Positions 25,496 to 34,237 of a DNA stretch of 64,000 nucleotides are shown here, one piece after another. Source of the stretch: Bradyrhizobium barranii subsp. barranii (lineage in GTDB: Bacteria; Pseudomonadota; Alphaproteobacteria; Rhizobiales; Xanthobacteraceae); assembly GCF_017565645.3 (NCBI RefSeq), contig NZ_CP086136.1:744001-808000 (forward strand), written 5' to 3'. The position numbers and the translations under genes are program-made. How positions within the stretch are numbered: position 1 is the first letter of the stretch; the number at the start of each line of letters is the position of its first letter. A model generated the notes under the pieces. The model was not told the DNA's origin. It saw only the letters and a list, made by a program, of their open reading frames with translations, and searched no databases.

Positions 25496-25645
25496 CCCTC
25501 CCCCCTTGCGGGGGAGGGCTGGGGAGAGGGGTAGCCCAGGAAATGGTGTTTGTTGCTGCGAAGAGAAGAAGAGGCTCCTGCGCGATCGATGGAGTCCCCG
25601 TGTGACACCCCTCTCCCTAACCCTCCCCCGCAAGGGGGGAGGGAA
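25496..25645. repeat. Palindromic repeat with CCCTCCCCC...GGGGGAGGG ends (family D)
   Basis: CTCCCCCCTTGCGGGGGAG plus GGGCTGGGGAGAGGGGT at left mirrors ACCCCTCTCCCTAACCCTCCCCCGCAAGG-type sequence at right, about 90 bases apart. The two halves could fold into one long hairpin. It lies between two genes on the minus strand. Confidence 0.75.
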
Positions 25646-25673
25646 CGCAGCGAGCGTGCCGTGAGAGATTGCC

Positions 25674-26582
25674 TTACAGCGCCACGCTGCGCAGGCCGAA
25701 ACTCCGCGCTTCGTTCTGCAGCACCGGCCGCACCGCATCGATCAGCCTTGCAGCCGCCGCATCGACCGACAGCCCTGCCGTATCCACCACCGCCGTCGCG
25801 CGCGAATAAAGCGGTTCGCGGCTCAGCAGGATGTTGCGCAGCTCGGCCATCGCGGAGCGGTCGTCCGCCATCGGGCGCAGGTCGCCTTGGCGGCGCACGC
25901 GGGCCATGTGCTCCTCGGGCTCGGCCTTCAGCCAGATCGTGTAGAACGACGACAGGATCTGGTCGAAGGTCAACGGCTCCGACACGATGCCGCCGCCGGT
26001 TGCCAGCACCATCAGCTCGTTGCGCGCGAGCAGCTGTTGCAGCGCTGCCTGCTCCATGCGGCGAAAGCCTTCCTGGCCGTAGAGCGCGATGATCTCGGCG
26101 ACCGAGAGCCCGTTCTGCTGCTCGACCTCCTTGTTGAGCTCCACAAAACTCCAGCCGACCTTCTTCGCCAGCATCCGCCCCAGCGTCGATTTGCCGGCGC
26201 CGCGCAGGCCGATCAGCGCGATGCCGCAGAACGGTGCGCGCCGCGGCGCCGACGCGCTGCCGCCGGCGAGAACGTCCTTGGCCTGAGCGATTTGCGCCGG
26301 CGTCGCCTTGCGCAGGAGATCGCGAAACATCTGCCAGTCCGGCGTCGGGTCGGCCGAGGGAAGCAGGTCTTCGAGATGCGCACCCATCGCGTCGGAGACG
26401 CGGCGCAGCAGCACGATGGAGACGTTGCCCTTGCCGCTCTCGAGCTGCGCGATGTAGCGCTCCGAAATCCCTGATACCTTGGCGAGCACCTTGCGCGACA
26501 TGCCGCGCAGCGCGCGCATGGTGCGCACGCGCTGGCCGAGCTGTTCGAGAAATCGGGATTCGGCGTCGGGACTGTCGGTCAT
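25674..26582 (-). CDS. boxR: BoxR/BzdR-type regulator: HTH plus shikimate kinase-like domain
   Basis: 302 residues. Residues about 13-75 are an XRE-type HTH (LGQRVRTMRALRGMSRKVLA, SGISERYIAQLESGKGNVS). Residues about 120-290 resemble shikimate kinase, with a P-loop IGLRGAGKSTLGRMLA and ATGGG. This fusion is diagnostic of BzdR/BoxR, which represses benzoate genes and is released by benzoyl-CoA bound to the kinase-like domain. It is divergent from the benzoate-CoA ligase, as expected. The kinase-like domain is a sensor, probably without catalytic activity. Confidence 0.93.
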   Translation of the reverse strand: MTDSPDAESRFLEQLGQRVRTMRALRGMSRKVLAKVSGISERYIAQLESGKGNVSIVLLRRVSDAMGAHLEDLLPSADPTPDWQMFRDLLRKATPAQIAQAKDVLAGGSASAPRRAPFCGIALIGLRGAGKSTLGRMLAKKVGWSFVELNKEVEQQNGLSVAEIIALYGQEGFRRMEQAALQQLLARNELMVLATGGGIVSEPLTFDQILSSFYTIWLKAEPEEHMARVRRQGDLRPMADDRSAMAELRNILLSREPLYSRATAVVDTAGLSVDAAAARLIDAVRPVLQNEARSFGLRSVAL

Positions 26583-26632
26583 GGACTGCAGATCATGGGC
26601 CTTCTTGAGAGGGTGTCCTGCGGCGCGTTTTA

Positions 26633-26650
26633 ATGAAACATAGTGCCTGC
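26633..26650. promoter_or_regulatory. Candidate BoxR site in the boxR-ligase gap
   Basis: ATGAAACATAGTGCCTGC differs at only two of 18 positions from ATGAAACAAAGTGCATGC at 29814-29831 ahead of boxC. Both lie in box promoter regions, so a shared regulator site is likely. Confidence 0.5.
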
Positions 26651-26686
26651 CAGCATTGACAGCAAGCCGCCGCGGTGTCTTTCTAT

Positions 26687-26698
26687 GAATTATAATTC
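26687..26698. promoter_or_regulatory. AT-rich palindrome before the benzoate-CoA ligase
   Basis: GAATTATAATTC is a perfect 12-bp palindrome, 20 bases before the GTG start. TATAAT within it could be the -10 element. It may be an operator, a promoter, or both. Confidence 0.4.
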
Positions 26699-26718
26699 TA
26701 AATTCGGGGGAGAAGTCC

Positions 26719-28260
26719 GTGAGCGAGGGATCCTATAACGCGGTGACCTGGCTGCTCGACCGCAACGTCGAGGACGGCAGGGGAGGCAAGCTCGTCTTCG
26801 ACGACACCGTCTCGCGGCTCACCTATGGCGAGCTCCAGCGTGAGACCCGGCGCGCCGCCAACATTCTGCGCCGGCTCGGGGTCCGCCGCGAGGAGCGCGT
26901 GGCGATGATCATGCTGGACACGGTCGATTTCCCGATCGTGTTTCTGGGCGCGATCCGCGCCGGCATCGTGCCAGTGCCGCTCAACACGCTGCTGACCGCG
27001 GACCAATACGCCTACATCCTCGCCGATTGCCGCGCGCGCGTACTGTTCGTCTCCGAAGCGCTCTATCCTGTTATCAAGGACGTCGTCGGCCGCATGCCGG
27101 ATCTCGAGCACGTCGTGGTCTCTGGCGCCAAGCAGAACGGCCACAAGCAGCTCGCGGACGAGCTCGCTGATGAGAGCGACCAGTTCACCACCGCCACGAC
27201 GCATCCGGACGAGCCGGCGTTCTGGCTCTATTCGTCGGGCTCGACCGGCATGCCCAAGGGCGTGCGCCATCTGCATTCGAACATGCAGGCGACCGCGGAC
27301 ACCTATGCGAGCCAGGTGCTCGGCATCCGCGAGAACGACGTCTGCCTCTCCGCGGCAAAGCTGTTCTTCGCTTATGGCCTCGGCAATGCGCTGACGTTTC
27401 CGATGTCGGTCGGCGCCACCGTGGTGCTGAACAGCGAGCGCCCGACGCCGGCGCGCATGTTCGACCTGATGAACAGGTACAATCCCTCGATCTTCTTCGG
27501 CGTGCCGACATTGTTCGCGGCGATGCTCAACGACGAGACGATGAAGGCCGAGCGCGGCGGCAAGTCGCTCCGCATCTGCACCTCGGCCGGCGAGGCGCTG
27601 CCGGAATCCGTTGGCAACAGCTGGAAGGCGCGCTTCGGCGTCGACATCCTCGACGGCGTCGGCTCGACTGAGCTCTTGCACATCTTCCTGTCGAACGCGC
27701 CCGGCGACATCAAATACGGCTCCTCCGGCAAGCCGGTGCCGGGCTATGCGGTGCGGCTCGTCAACGAGGCCGGCCAGGATGTCGCCGACGGCGAGGTCGG
27801 CGAGCTGCTGGTCGATGCGCCCTCGGCCGGCGAGGGCTACTGGAACCAGCGCCACAAGAGCCGCCGCACCTTTGAAGGTCCGTGGACCCGCACCGGCGAC
27901 AAATATGTCAGGGATGGCGAAGGCCGCTACACCTTCTGCGGCCGCGCCGACGACATGTTCAAGGTCTCCGGCATCTGGGTCTCGCCGTTCGAGGTCGAGA
28001 GCGCGCTGATCACGCATCCCGCCGTGCTCGAAGCCGCCGTCGTGCCGGAAGCCGATCCGGAAGGCCTGCTGAAGCCGAAGGCCTTCGTCGTGCTGCGTCC
28101 GGGCGCGGCGACGGCGGACTTGCAGGAGATGCTGAAGGAGCACGTCAAGCAGAAGATCGGCCCGTGGAAATATCCGCGCTGGATCGACGTGGTGGAGTCG
28201 CTGCCGAAGACCGCGACGGGGAAGATCCAGCGGTTCAAATTGCGCGAGGGCGCGAATTGA
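26719..28260 (+). CDS. bclA: Benzoate-CoA ligase
   Basis: 513-residue AMP-forming ligase converting benzoate, CoA and ATP to benzoyl-CoA, the first step of the box pathway. The GTG start at 26719 follows GGGGAGAAG. The AMP-binding motif is YSSGSTGMPKGVRH (about residues 174-187), and PKTATGKIQRFKLR at the end holds the catalytic Lys. KLFFAYGLGNALTFPMSVG and FFGVPTLFAAML are typical of benzoate-CoA ligases. BoxR is divergent; boxC and boxB lie 1.7 kb downstream. Related aromatic acids may also be substrates. Confidence 0.93.
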   Translation: MSEGSYNAVTWLLDRNVEDGRGGKLVFDDTVSRLTYGELQRETRRAANILRRLGVRREERVAMIMLDTVDFPIVFLGAIRAGIVPVPLNTLLTADQYAYILADCRARVLFVSEALYPVIKDVVGRMPDLEHVVVSGAKQNGHKQLADELADESDQFTTATTHPDEPAFWLYSSGSTGMPKGVRHLHSNMQATADTYASQVLGIRENDVCLSAAKLFFAYGLGNALTFPMSVGATVVLNSERPTPARMFDLMNRYNPSIFFGVPTLFAAMLNDETMKAERGGKSLRICTSAGEALPESVGNSWKARFGVDILDGVGSTELLHIFLSNAPGDIKYGSSGKPVPGYAVRLVNEAGQDVADGEVGELLVDAPSAGEGYWNQRHKSRRTFEGPWTRTGDKYVRDGEGRYTFCGRADDMFKVSGIWVSPFEVESALITHPAVLEAAVVPEADPEGLLKPKAFVVLRPGAATADLQEMLKEHVKQKIGPWKYPRWIDVVESLPKTATGKIQRFKLREGAN

Positions 28261-28287
28261 GCGTGCAGGCGGCGGACTCGCTTGCTT

Positions 28288-28480
28288 ACCCTCCCCTGGA
28301 GGGGTCCGAGACGAGCGAAGCTCGCTCGTGGGTCGCTTCGCATGGAGCGAAGCGCAATGCGGAGCGGGGTGGGGTGATCTCTCCACTCGGGCACCGCATC
28401 CGCCGAGAGACTGTCACCCCACCCCGTCTCACATCTCGCTGCGCTCGATGTGAGCCGACCCTCCCCCTCCAGGGGAGGGT
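28288..28480. repeat. Long palindromic repeat, family C (copy 1)
   Basis: About 190 bp bounded by ACCCTCCCCTGGAGGGG and CCTCCCCCTCCAGGGGAGGGT. Internal arms GCGGAGCGGGGTGGGGTGA and TCACCCCACCCCG are inverted copies. It matches the element at 55802-55960. It separates the ligase from the hydrolase gene. Confidence 0.85.
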
Positions 28481-28507
28481 GCAGACGGAGCGAACAGGAA
28501 TACGACC

Positions 28508-29326
28508 ATGACCAACCTCACCCCCACCGGCTTCCTGACCATCGGCAGCGCCAGCCTCGAATACAAATGGCTCGCGCCGCCATCGGCGGACGGTCCCACC
28601 ATCGTCATGCTGCACGAAGGCCTCGGCTCGGTCGGTCTGTGGGGCGACTTCCCGGAAAAACTTCAGCAAGCCACCGGCGCCGGCATCTTCGTCTATTCGC
28701 GCGCGGGCTACGGCCAATCCAGCGCGGTGACGCTGCCGCGGCCGCTCGATTACATGCAGCGCGAGGCGCTGGATGTGCTGCCGAAGATCCTCGATGCGAT
28801 TTCCTTCAAGCGCGGCCTCCTGCTCGGCCATTCCGACGGCGCCTCGATCGCGACGATCTATGCCGGCGCGCATCAGGATCACCGTCTGCAAGGCCTCCTG
28901 CTGATGGCGCCGCATTTCATCGTCGAGGATATCTCGGTGAAATCCATCGCAGCGATCAAGACGACCTTCGAGACCACCGACCTCAAGGCGAAGCTGGCGC
29001 GCTGGCACATGGATGTCGACAACGCCTTCTGTGGCTGGAACGGCGCCTGGCTCGATCCGAAGTTCCGCGACTGGGACATCTCGGAATACCTCGCCTACAT
29101 CCGCGTTCCCATCCTGGTCGTGCAGGGCAAGGGCGACCAATATGGCACACTGCGACAGGTCGATATTGCGCAGGAAGAGTGTTATTGTCCGGTAGATTTG
29201 AAAATTATTTCAGACGCGGGACATTCCCCGCATCGTGAAGCGCCGGGGGCGACGCTTGACGCGATTGAGCAATTTGCAAGAGCGGCCCTGCGCGACGATC
29301 AGGGACTTCAGGGACGCGCCGCATGA
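28508..29326 (+). CDS. Alpha/beta hydrolase of the box cluster
   Basis: 272 residues. The nucleophile elbow is GHSDG (about residues 99-103), the oxyanion segment is MLHEGLGSVGLWGDFP, and the late Asp and His are in VVQGKGDQYG and ISDAGHSPHRE. A hydrolase of this type often accompanies boxABC genes. A role in lactone or thioester hydrolysis is plausible but unproven. It follows the ligase in the same direction after a repeat element. Confidence 0.85.
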   Translation: MTNLTPTGFLTIGSASLEYKWLAPPSADGPTIVMLHEGLGSVGLWGDFPEKLQQATGAGIFVYSRAGYGQSSAVTLPRPLDYMQREALDVLPKILDAISFKRGLLLGHSDGASIATIYAGAHQDHRLQGLLLMAPHFIVEDISVKSIAAIKTTFETTDLKAKLARWHMDVDNAFCGWNGAWLDPKFRDWDISEYLAYIRVPILVVQGKGDQYGTLRQVDIAQEECYCPVDLKIISDAGHSPHREAPGATLDAIEQFARAALRDDQGLQGRAA

Positions 29327-29344
29327 TCCTGCGGAGGCACATCC

Positions 29345-29817
29345 ATGAATGTGCCTTCGGATGCGAGCGACCCGTTGCCGTGGCCGCGATGGGCCTATGT
29401 GCCGGGCGAGACCGACGGGGTCGACGCGGATTACGAGACGCTTGACCTGGCCAAGGCGCTGGTGCCCCCGGCGTTCAGGGGCTACGTGCCGGCGCGTCAT
29501 CCGGCGCTGCGCTACGGGCTCGCGCTCAACGACCGCGGCTATTTCTGGGAATCGCAGGAGGTGCTGGAAGCGGTCTGGGCCGCAGCCCCGCAAGGCGGTC
29601 GTGAGCGCATTCTGCTGCGCGCCTGTTTGGCGACGCACAGGCAGAGTTGCGGGCGCTGAGCTCGCGCAAGACGGCCGCGGGCGGCGACGGCTTTGTCGAG
29701 AGCTTCCCCATTCCGGCGCTGACGGCTCTGCTCCAGGCCAAGCTGGGCCGTTCCGAACTCTCGAAGGCGGACTGGATCACCCTCGGCGCCATTGTGCGGT
29801 CTCAATGGGTCTCATGA
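29345..29817 (+). pseudogene. DUF309-type protein with internal deletion and frameshift
   Basis: The first frame has the DUF309 region GYFWESQEVLEAVWAAAPQG and RERILLRAC, then stops early at 29659. Another frame carries ARLFGDAQAELRALSSRK, FVESFPIPALTALLQ and a stop at 29815-29817. The switch lies at GCGCGCCTGTTTGG near 29617-29630, where the expected run of about 20 residues (IQIANAxLK...) is missing. This fits a deletion between two short GCGCGCCTG repeats. DUF309 proteins have no defined reaction. Confidence 0.6.
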
Positions 29818-29831
29818 AACAAAGTGCATGC
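29814..29831. promoter_or_regulatory. Candidate BoxR site upstream of boxC (first)
   Basis: ATGAAACAAAGTGCATGC contains the TGCA core and matches the 26633-26650 element at 16 of 18 positions. It overlaps the end of the DUF309 remnant and lies about 95 bases before the boxC ATG. Confidence 0.5.
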
Positions 29832-29862
29832 GATGGCCGTTAAGGGCTAGACGCTTTCAAAA

Positions 29863-29882
29863 AGATGCATTATTGTGCATCT
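29863..29882. promoter_or_regulatory. TGCA-N6-TGCA operator upstream of boxC
   Basis: AGATGCATTATTGTGCATCT has perfect 7-bp inverted arms around six bases, centred on TGCA-N6-TGCA. BzdR-type regulators bind TGCA repeats. It lies 42 bases before the boxC ATG, in the probable promoter. Confidence 0.65.
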
Positions 29883-29924
29883 AACGCTACAGCCAAAACG
29901 CATAACCAAGCTCAAGGGTGGCCC

Positions 29925-31613
29925 ATGGCCGGGGAAGATCGGCGCCTCGCAGGCGGCGCGACATTCATCGATTTCCAGACCGAACCGTCCCGCTACAAGC
30001 ACTGGAAGCTCGCGGTCGATGGCGACGTCGCCACCCTGACCATGGACGTCGACGAGAATGGCGGCCTGTTCGAGGGCTATCTGCTCAAGCTCAACTCCTA
30101 CGATCTCGGCGTCGACATCGAGCTGGCGGACGTCGTCCAGCGCCTGCGCTTCGAACACCCCGAGGTGAAGGTCGTGGTAATGCGCTCGGCCAAGAACCGC
30201 GTGTTCTGCGCCGGTGCCAACATCCGCATGCTTGCCGGCTCCACGCATGCCCACAAGGTGAACTTCTGCAAATTCACCAACGAGACCCGCAACGGTATGG
30301 AAGACTCTTCGGAGAATTCCGGCCAGCGCTTCATCACGGTGGTGAACGGCTCGGCCGCCGGCGGCGGCTATGAGCTGGCGCTCGCGACCGACCACATCAT
30401 CCTCGCCGATGACGGCTCGTCGGCCGTTGCGCTGCCGGAAGTGCCGCTGCTCGCGGTGCTGCCGGGCACCGGCGGCCTCACCCGCGTCGTCGACAAGCGC
30501 AAGGTACGCCGCGACCACGCCGATTTCTTCTGCACCATCGAGGAAGGCGTGAAGGGCAAGCGTGCCGTGCAGTGGCGCCTCGTCGACGAGATCGCGCCGA
30601 ACTCGAAGCTCGAGGCCAAGGTCGCCGAGCGCGCCAAGGAGTTCGCAGGCCAGTCGAAGCGCAAGGGCAGCGGCAAGGGTATTGCGCTGACACCGCTCAG
30701 GCGCGTCATCGACGAGACCAGCATCCGCTACGGTTTTGTCAGCGTCGACATCGATCGCACGGCGCGCATCGCCACCATCTCGATCAAGGCGCCGGAGACC
30801 GCGCCGCCGGCCGACATCGACGGCATGATGGCGCAGGGATCTTCGTTCTGGCCGCTCCAGGTCGCGCGCGAGCTCGACGACGCCATCCTGCATCTGCGCA
30901 TCAACGAGCTCGAGATTGCGATGCTCGTCTTCAAGAGCCATGGCGACCGCGCCCATGTGCTGTCATCCGACGCCTTCCTCGAAGCCAACAAGGCGCACTG
31001 GCTGGTCAACGAAATCAGGCACTATTGGAAGCGCGTGCTGAAGCGCATCGACGTCACCTCGCGCACGCTGGTGACGCTGGTCGAGCCCGGCTCCTGCTTT
31101 GCCGGCACGCTCGCCGAGCTCGTCTTCGCCGCCGACCGCTCCTACATGCTGATCGGCACGCGCCAGGGCGACAACCGTCCGCCGCCGTCGATCGAATTGT
31201 CGGCCATGAACTTCGGTCCGTATCCGATGAGCCACGGCCTGACCCGGCTGGAATCGCGCTTCCAGGCCGATCCGTCCGACGTCGAGCGTGCGGAAGCCAC
31301 CATGGGCACCGCGCTCGACGCCGAGCAGGCGGAAGAGCTCGGCCTCGTCACCTTCGCGCTCGACGACATCGACTGGGACGACGAGGTGCGCGTGTTCCTC
31401 GAGGAGCGCGCCAGCTTCTCGCCCGACAGCCTCACCGGCATGGAAGCGAGCCTGCGCTTCGTCGGCCCCGAGACGATGGAATCGAAGATCTTTTCGCGTC
31501 TGACCGCGTGGCAGAACTGGATCTTCCAGCGCCCGAACGCGGTCGGCGAGGAAGGCGCGCTGCGCCGCTACGGCAGCGGCCAGAAGCCGAAATTCGATAT
31601 GACGAGAGTTTAG
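29925..31613 (+). CDS. boxC: 2,3-epoxybenzoyl-CoA dihydrolase BoxC
   Basis: 562 residues from ATG 29925 (MAGEDRRLAGGATF); an earlier in-frame ATG reads through the operator and is unlikely. The protein has two crotonase-like halves (KNRVFCAGANIRMLAG and VVNGSAAGGGYELALATDHI in the first). It opens the epoxide ring of 2,3-epoxybenzoyl-CoA, releasing formate to give the semialdehyde. Length is close to known BoxC (about 555). It is followed by boxB after 120 bases containing a hairpin repeat. Confidence 0.95.
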   Translation: MAGEDRRLAGGATFIDFQTEPSRYKHWKLAVDGDVATLTMDVDENGGLFEGYLLKLNSYDLGVDIELADVVQRLRFEHPEVKVVVMRSAKNRVFCAGANIRMLAGSTHAHKVNFCKFTNETRNGMEDSSENSGQRFITVVNGSAAGGGYELALATDHIILADDGSSAVALPEVPLLAVLPGTGGLTRVVDKRKVRRDHADFFCTIEEGVKGKRAVQWRLVDEIAPNSKLEAKVAERAKEFAGQSKRKGSGKGIALTPLRRVIDETSIRYGFVSVDIDRTARIATISIKAPETAPPADIDGMMAQGSSFWPLQVARELDDAILHLRINELEIAMLVFKSHGDRAHVLSSDAFLEANKAHWLVNEIRHYWKRVLKRIDVTSRTLVTLVEPGSCFAGTLAELVFAADRSYMLIGTRQGDNRPPPSIELSAMNFGPYPMSHGLTRLESRFQADPSDVERAEATMGTALDAEQAEELGLVTFALDDIDWDDEVRVFLEERASFSPDSLTGMEASLRFVGPETMESKIFSRLTAWQNWIFQRPNAVGEEGALRRYGSGQKPKFDMTRV

Positions 31614-31677
31614 CGAGTAGGGAGTGGTGAATGGCGAATAGGGATTTCCATTCGCTACTCACCATTCGCCATTCGCA
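31614..31677. repeat. Hairpin repeat between boxC and boxB
   Basis: GGTGAATGGCGAATAGGG and its approximate complement (ATTCGCTACTCACCATTCGC) form a long imperfect stem just after the boxC stop. It is built of CGAATGG/CCATTCG units. It may limit read-through or stabilise the boxC transcript end. Confidence 0.6.
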
Positions 31678-31733
31678 AGCTCACGGTTCGATGCCAATCG
31701 TTGAATGAATCAGTCCCCCACGGGAGGTCCACC

Positions 31734-33179
31734 ATGAACATCATGAACGTCGACTACTCGACCAAGATTCCGAACAACGTGAATCTCGCCGAAGACCGCC
31801 AGGTGCTGAAGGCGCTGGAAGGCTGGCATCCCGGCTATATGGACTGGTGGAGCGACATGGGGCCGGAAGGCTTTCAGGAGTCGCTGGTGTATCTGCGCAC
31901 CGCCTATTCCGTCGATCCGCGCGGCTGGGCCAAGTTCGATTATGTCCGCATGCCCGACTATCGCTGGGGCATCCTGCTTGCGCCGCAGGAGGAAAATCGC
32001 GTCGTTCCGTTCGGCGAGCATTTCGGCGAGCCTGCGTGGCAGGAAGTCCCGGGCGAGTATCGCGCCATGCTGCGCCGCCTGATCGTGATCCAGGGCGACA
32101 CCGAGCCGGCTTCCGTCGAGCAGCAGCGCCACCTCGGCAAGACCGCGCCCTCGCTCTACGACATGCGCAATTTGTTCCAGGTCAATGTCGAGGAAGGCCG
32201 CCATCTCTGGGCGATGGTCTATCTGCTCCAGAAGTACTTTGGCCGCGACGGCCGCGAGGAAGCGGATGACTTGCTGCGCCGTCGCTCGGGCGATGCCGAT
32301 GCGCCGCGCATGCTCGGTGCCTTCAACGAGGCGACGCCGGACTGGCTGTCCTTTTTCATGTTCACCTACTTCACCGACCGCGACGGCAAGATGCAGCTGC
32401 ACTCGCTCGCGCAGTCGGGCTTCGATCCCTTGTCGCGCACCTGCCGTTTCATGCTGACGGAAGAAGCGCACCACATGTTCGTCGGCGAGACCGGCATCAC
32501 CCGCGTCGTGCAGCGCACTTGTGACGCGATGCGCGAAGCCGGCATCACCGATCCCACCGACATCGCAAAGGTTCGCGCGCTCGGCGTGATCGACCTGCCG
32601 ACGATCCAGAAGAAGTTGAACCTGCACTATACGCTGTCGCTCGACCTGTTCGGCTCGGAGGTCTCGACCAACGCTGCCAACGCCTTCAACACCGGCATCA
32701 AGGGCCGCTATCACGAGACCCAGATCGACGACGATCACCAGCTCAAGAACGCCACCTATCCGGTGCTCAAGTTCATCGACGGCGAGATCAAGCTGGTCGA
32801 CGAGCCGGCGCTGACCGCGCTCAACATGCGCCTGCGCGACGATTACAGCCAGGACTGCGTCAAGGGCATGCTGCGCTGGAACAAGGTGATCTCGACCGCG
32901 GGCTATAACTTCCAGCTCAAACTGCCCAACGTCGCTTTCCATCGGCATATCGGCGAGTTCAAGGGCATCCATGCGACGCCGGATGGTCTTTTGATCGACG
33001 ACGCCACCTGGGCGAAGCGCAAGGACGAATGGCTGCCCTCGACCGCCGATGGCGACTTCATCACCTCGCTGATGCAGCCCGTCACCGAGACCGGCAAGTT
33101 CGCATCCTGGATCTCGCCGCCGAAGGTCGGCATCGACAACAAGCCCGGCGATTTCGAGTATGTGAAGATCGAGTCGTAA
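31734..33179 (+). CDS. boxB: Benzoyl-CoA 2,3-epoxidase, oxygenase subunit BoxB
   Basis: 481 residues from ATG 31734 (MNIMNVDYSTKIPNN), preceded by GGGAGG. Diiron ligands are visible as two ExxH motifs (EEGRHLWAM and TEEAHHMFVG), with further carboxylates between. BoxB binds benzoyl-CoA and inserts oxygen to form 2,3-epoxybenzoyl-CoA. It needs electrons from the NADPH reductase BoxA, which is not encoded in this window. It follows boxC and is the last box gene here. Confidence 0.95.
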   Translation: MNIMNVDYSTKIPNNVNLAEDRQVLKALEGWHPGYMDWWSDMGPEGFQESLVYLRTAYSVDPRGWAKFDYVRMPDYRWGILLAPQEENRVVPFGEHFGEPAWQEVPGEYRAMLRRLIVIQGDTEPASVEQQRHLGKTAPSLYDMRNLFQVNVEEGRHLWAMVYLLQKYFGRDGREEADDLLRRRSGDADAPRMLGAFNEATPDWLSFFMFTYFTDRDGKMQLHSLAQSGFDPLSRTCRFMLTEEAHHMFVGETGITRVVQRTCDAMREAGITDPTDIAKVRALGVIDLPTIQKKLNLHYTLSLDLFGSEVSTNAANAFNTGIKGRYHETQIDDDHQLKNATYPVLKFIDGEIKLVDEPALTALNMRLRDDYSQDCVKGMLRWNKVISTAGYNFQLKLPNVAFHRHIGEFKGIHATPDGLLIDDATWAKRKDEWLPSTADGDFITSLMQPVTETGKFASWISPPKVGIDNKPGDFEYVKIES

Positions 33180-33213
33180 GAGTCAGGGTTCGACCCTCGC
33201 ACAACGCAAATGG

Positions 33214-33315
33214 TGTCATCACCCGCGAAAGCGGGTGATCCAGTATTCCAGAGGCGGCAGAGATAGATCGAGACGCTGCAGCGTACTGGATGCCCCGGTC
33301 AAGCCGGGGCATGAC
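33214..33315. repeat. Interspersed palindromic repeat, family A (copy 2)
   Basis: Same layout as 20112-20213: CCCGCGAAAGCGGG hairpin, CAGTATTCCAGAGGCGG, GTACTGGATGCCCC and CCCCGGTCAAGCCGGGG hairpin. It lies between convergent boxB and the SDR gene. Confidence 0.85.
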
Positions 33316-33354
33316 TGCGGAGTGTGACGCGCGCTCTGTGCTGAGACGCCCCGC

Positions 33355-34155
33355 CTACCCCGCGATCTCCAGCCCGGCATTGGCGTAGACCACGCCGCCG
33401 TCGACGGCGATGGTGTTGCCGACCACGTAATCGCCCGCGCGCGAGGCGAGATAGATTGCCACGCCGGCCATGTCCTCATCGGTTCCGATGCGCCGCGCCG
33501 GAATGCGCTTTGCGACCTCGTCCGCGTGGTCGCGCGCGGCGCGGTTCATGTCGGACTTGAACGCGCCCGGCGCGATCGCGGTGACGTTGATGTTGTCCTT
33601 GATCAGTTTCGTCGCCATGCGCCGCGTCAGATGGATCACGGCGGCCTTGCTGGCGGCGTAGGAATAGGTCTCGCTCGGATTGACGAAGATACCGTCGACC
33701 GAGGCGATGTTGATGACCTTGGCGGGCCGCTCATGCGAGGCCGCCGCGCGCAGCGGCTTTGCCAGCGCCTTGGTCAGGAAGAACAGCGACTTGACGTTGA
33801 GGTCCATCACCTTGTCCCAGCCGCTCTCCGGGAATTCGTCGAACTCCGCGCCCCAGGCCGCACCCGCATTGTTGACGAGGATGTCGAGCTTCGGCTCCAG
33901 CTTGATGATTTCGGCGGCCAACCTGTCGCAGCCTTCGATGGTCGAGATATCGATCGGCAGCGCGATGCATTCGCCGCCATATTGGGCGGAGAGCTCTTTC
34001 GCCGTCGCCTCGCACGGTCCGGCCTTGCGCGCGGTGATGTAGACCTTCGCCGCGCCTTGCGCGAGGAAGCCCGCCGCGATCATCTTGCCGATGCCGCGCG
34101 AGCCGCCGGTCACGAGCGCGACGCGGCCTTTGAGCGAGAACAGATCGTTGAACAT
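33355..34155 (-). CDS. Short-chain dehydrogenase/reductase
   Basis: 266 residues from ATG 34155 (MFNDLFSLKGRVALV), preceded by GGGAGG; the longer open frame reads into a repeat. NAD(P) site TGGSRGIG (about residues 16-23), NNAG, catalytic Ser in INIASVDG and YAASK (Tyr/Lys) are complete. The C-terminus GNTIAVDGGVVYANAG is FabG-like. The substrate is unknown. It faces boxB and has no visible operon partner. Confidence 0.88.
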   Translation of the reverse strand: MFNDLFSLKGRVALVTGGSRGIGKMIAAGFLAQGAAKVYITARKAGPCEATAKELSAQYGGECIALPIDISTIEGCDRLAAEIIKLEPKLDILVNNAGAAWGAEFDEFPESGWDKVMDLNVKSLFFLTKALAKPLRAAASHERPAKVINIASVDGIFVNPSETYSYAASKAAVIHLTRRMATKLIKDNINVTAIAPGAFKSDMNRAARDHADEVAKRIPARRIGTDEDMAGVAIYLASRAGDYVVGNTIAVDGGVVYANAGLEIAG

Positions 34156-34237
34156 GGTGCCTCCCTTGGTTGACGCCGTTTTGAGCGCGGCGGAGAGGGG
34201 AGTCAAGGAAGGCGCGAGTGTGGTGCGGCTGCGGTCC

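Noticed and set aside
26698..28386. A 562-residue frame antisense to the benzoate-CoA ligase
   Set aside because: The ligase has all AMP-forming motifs; the antisense frame runs through a repeat and has no recognisable domain.
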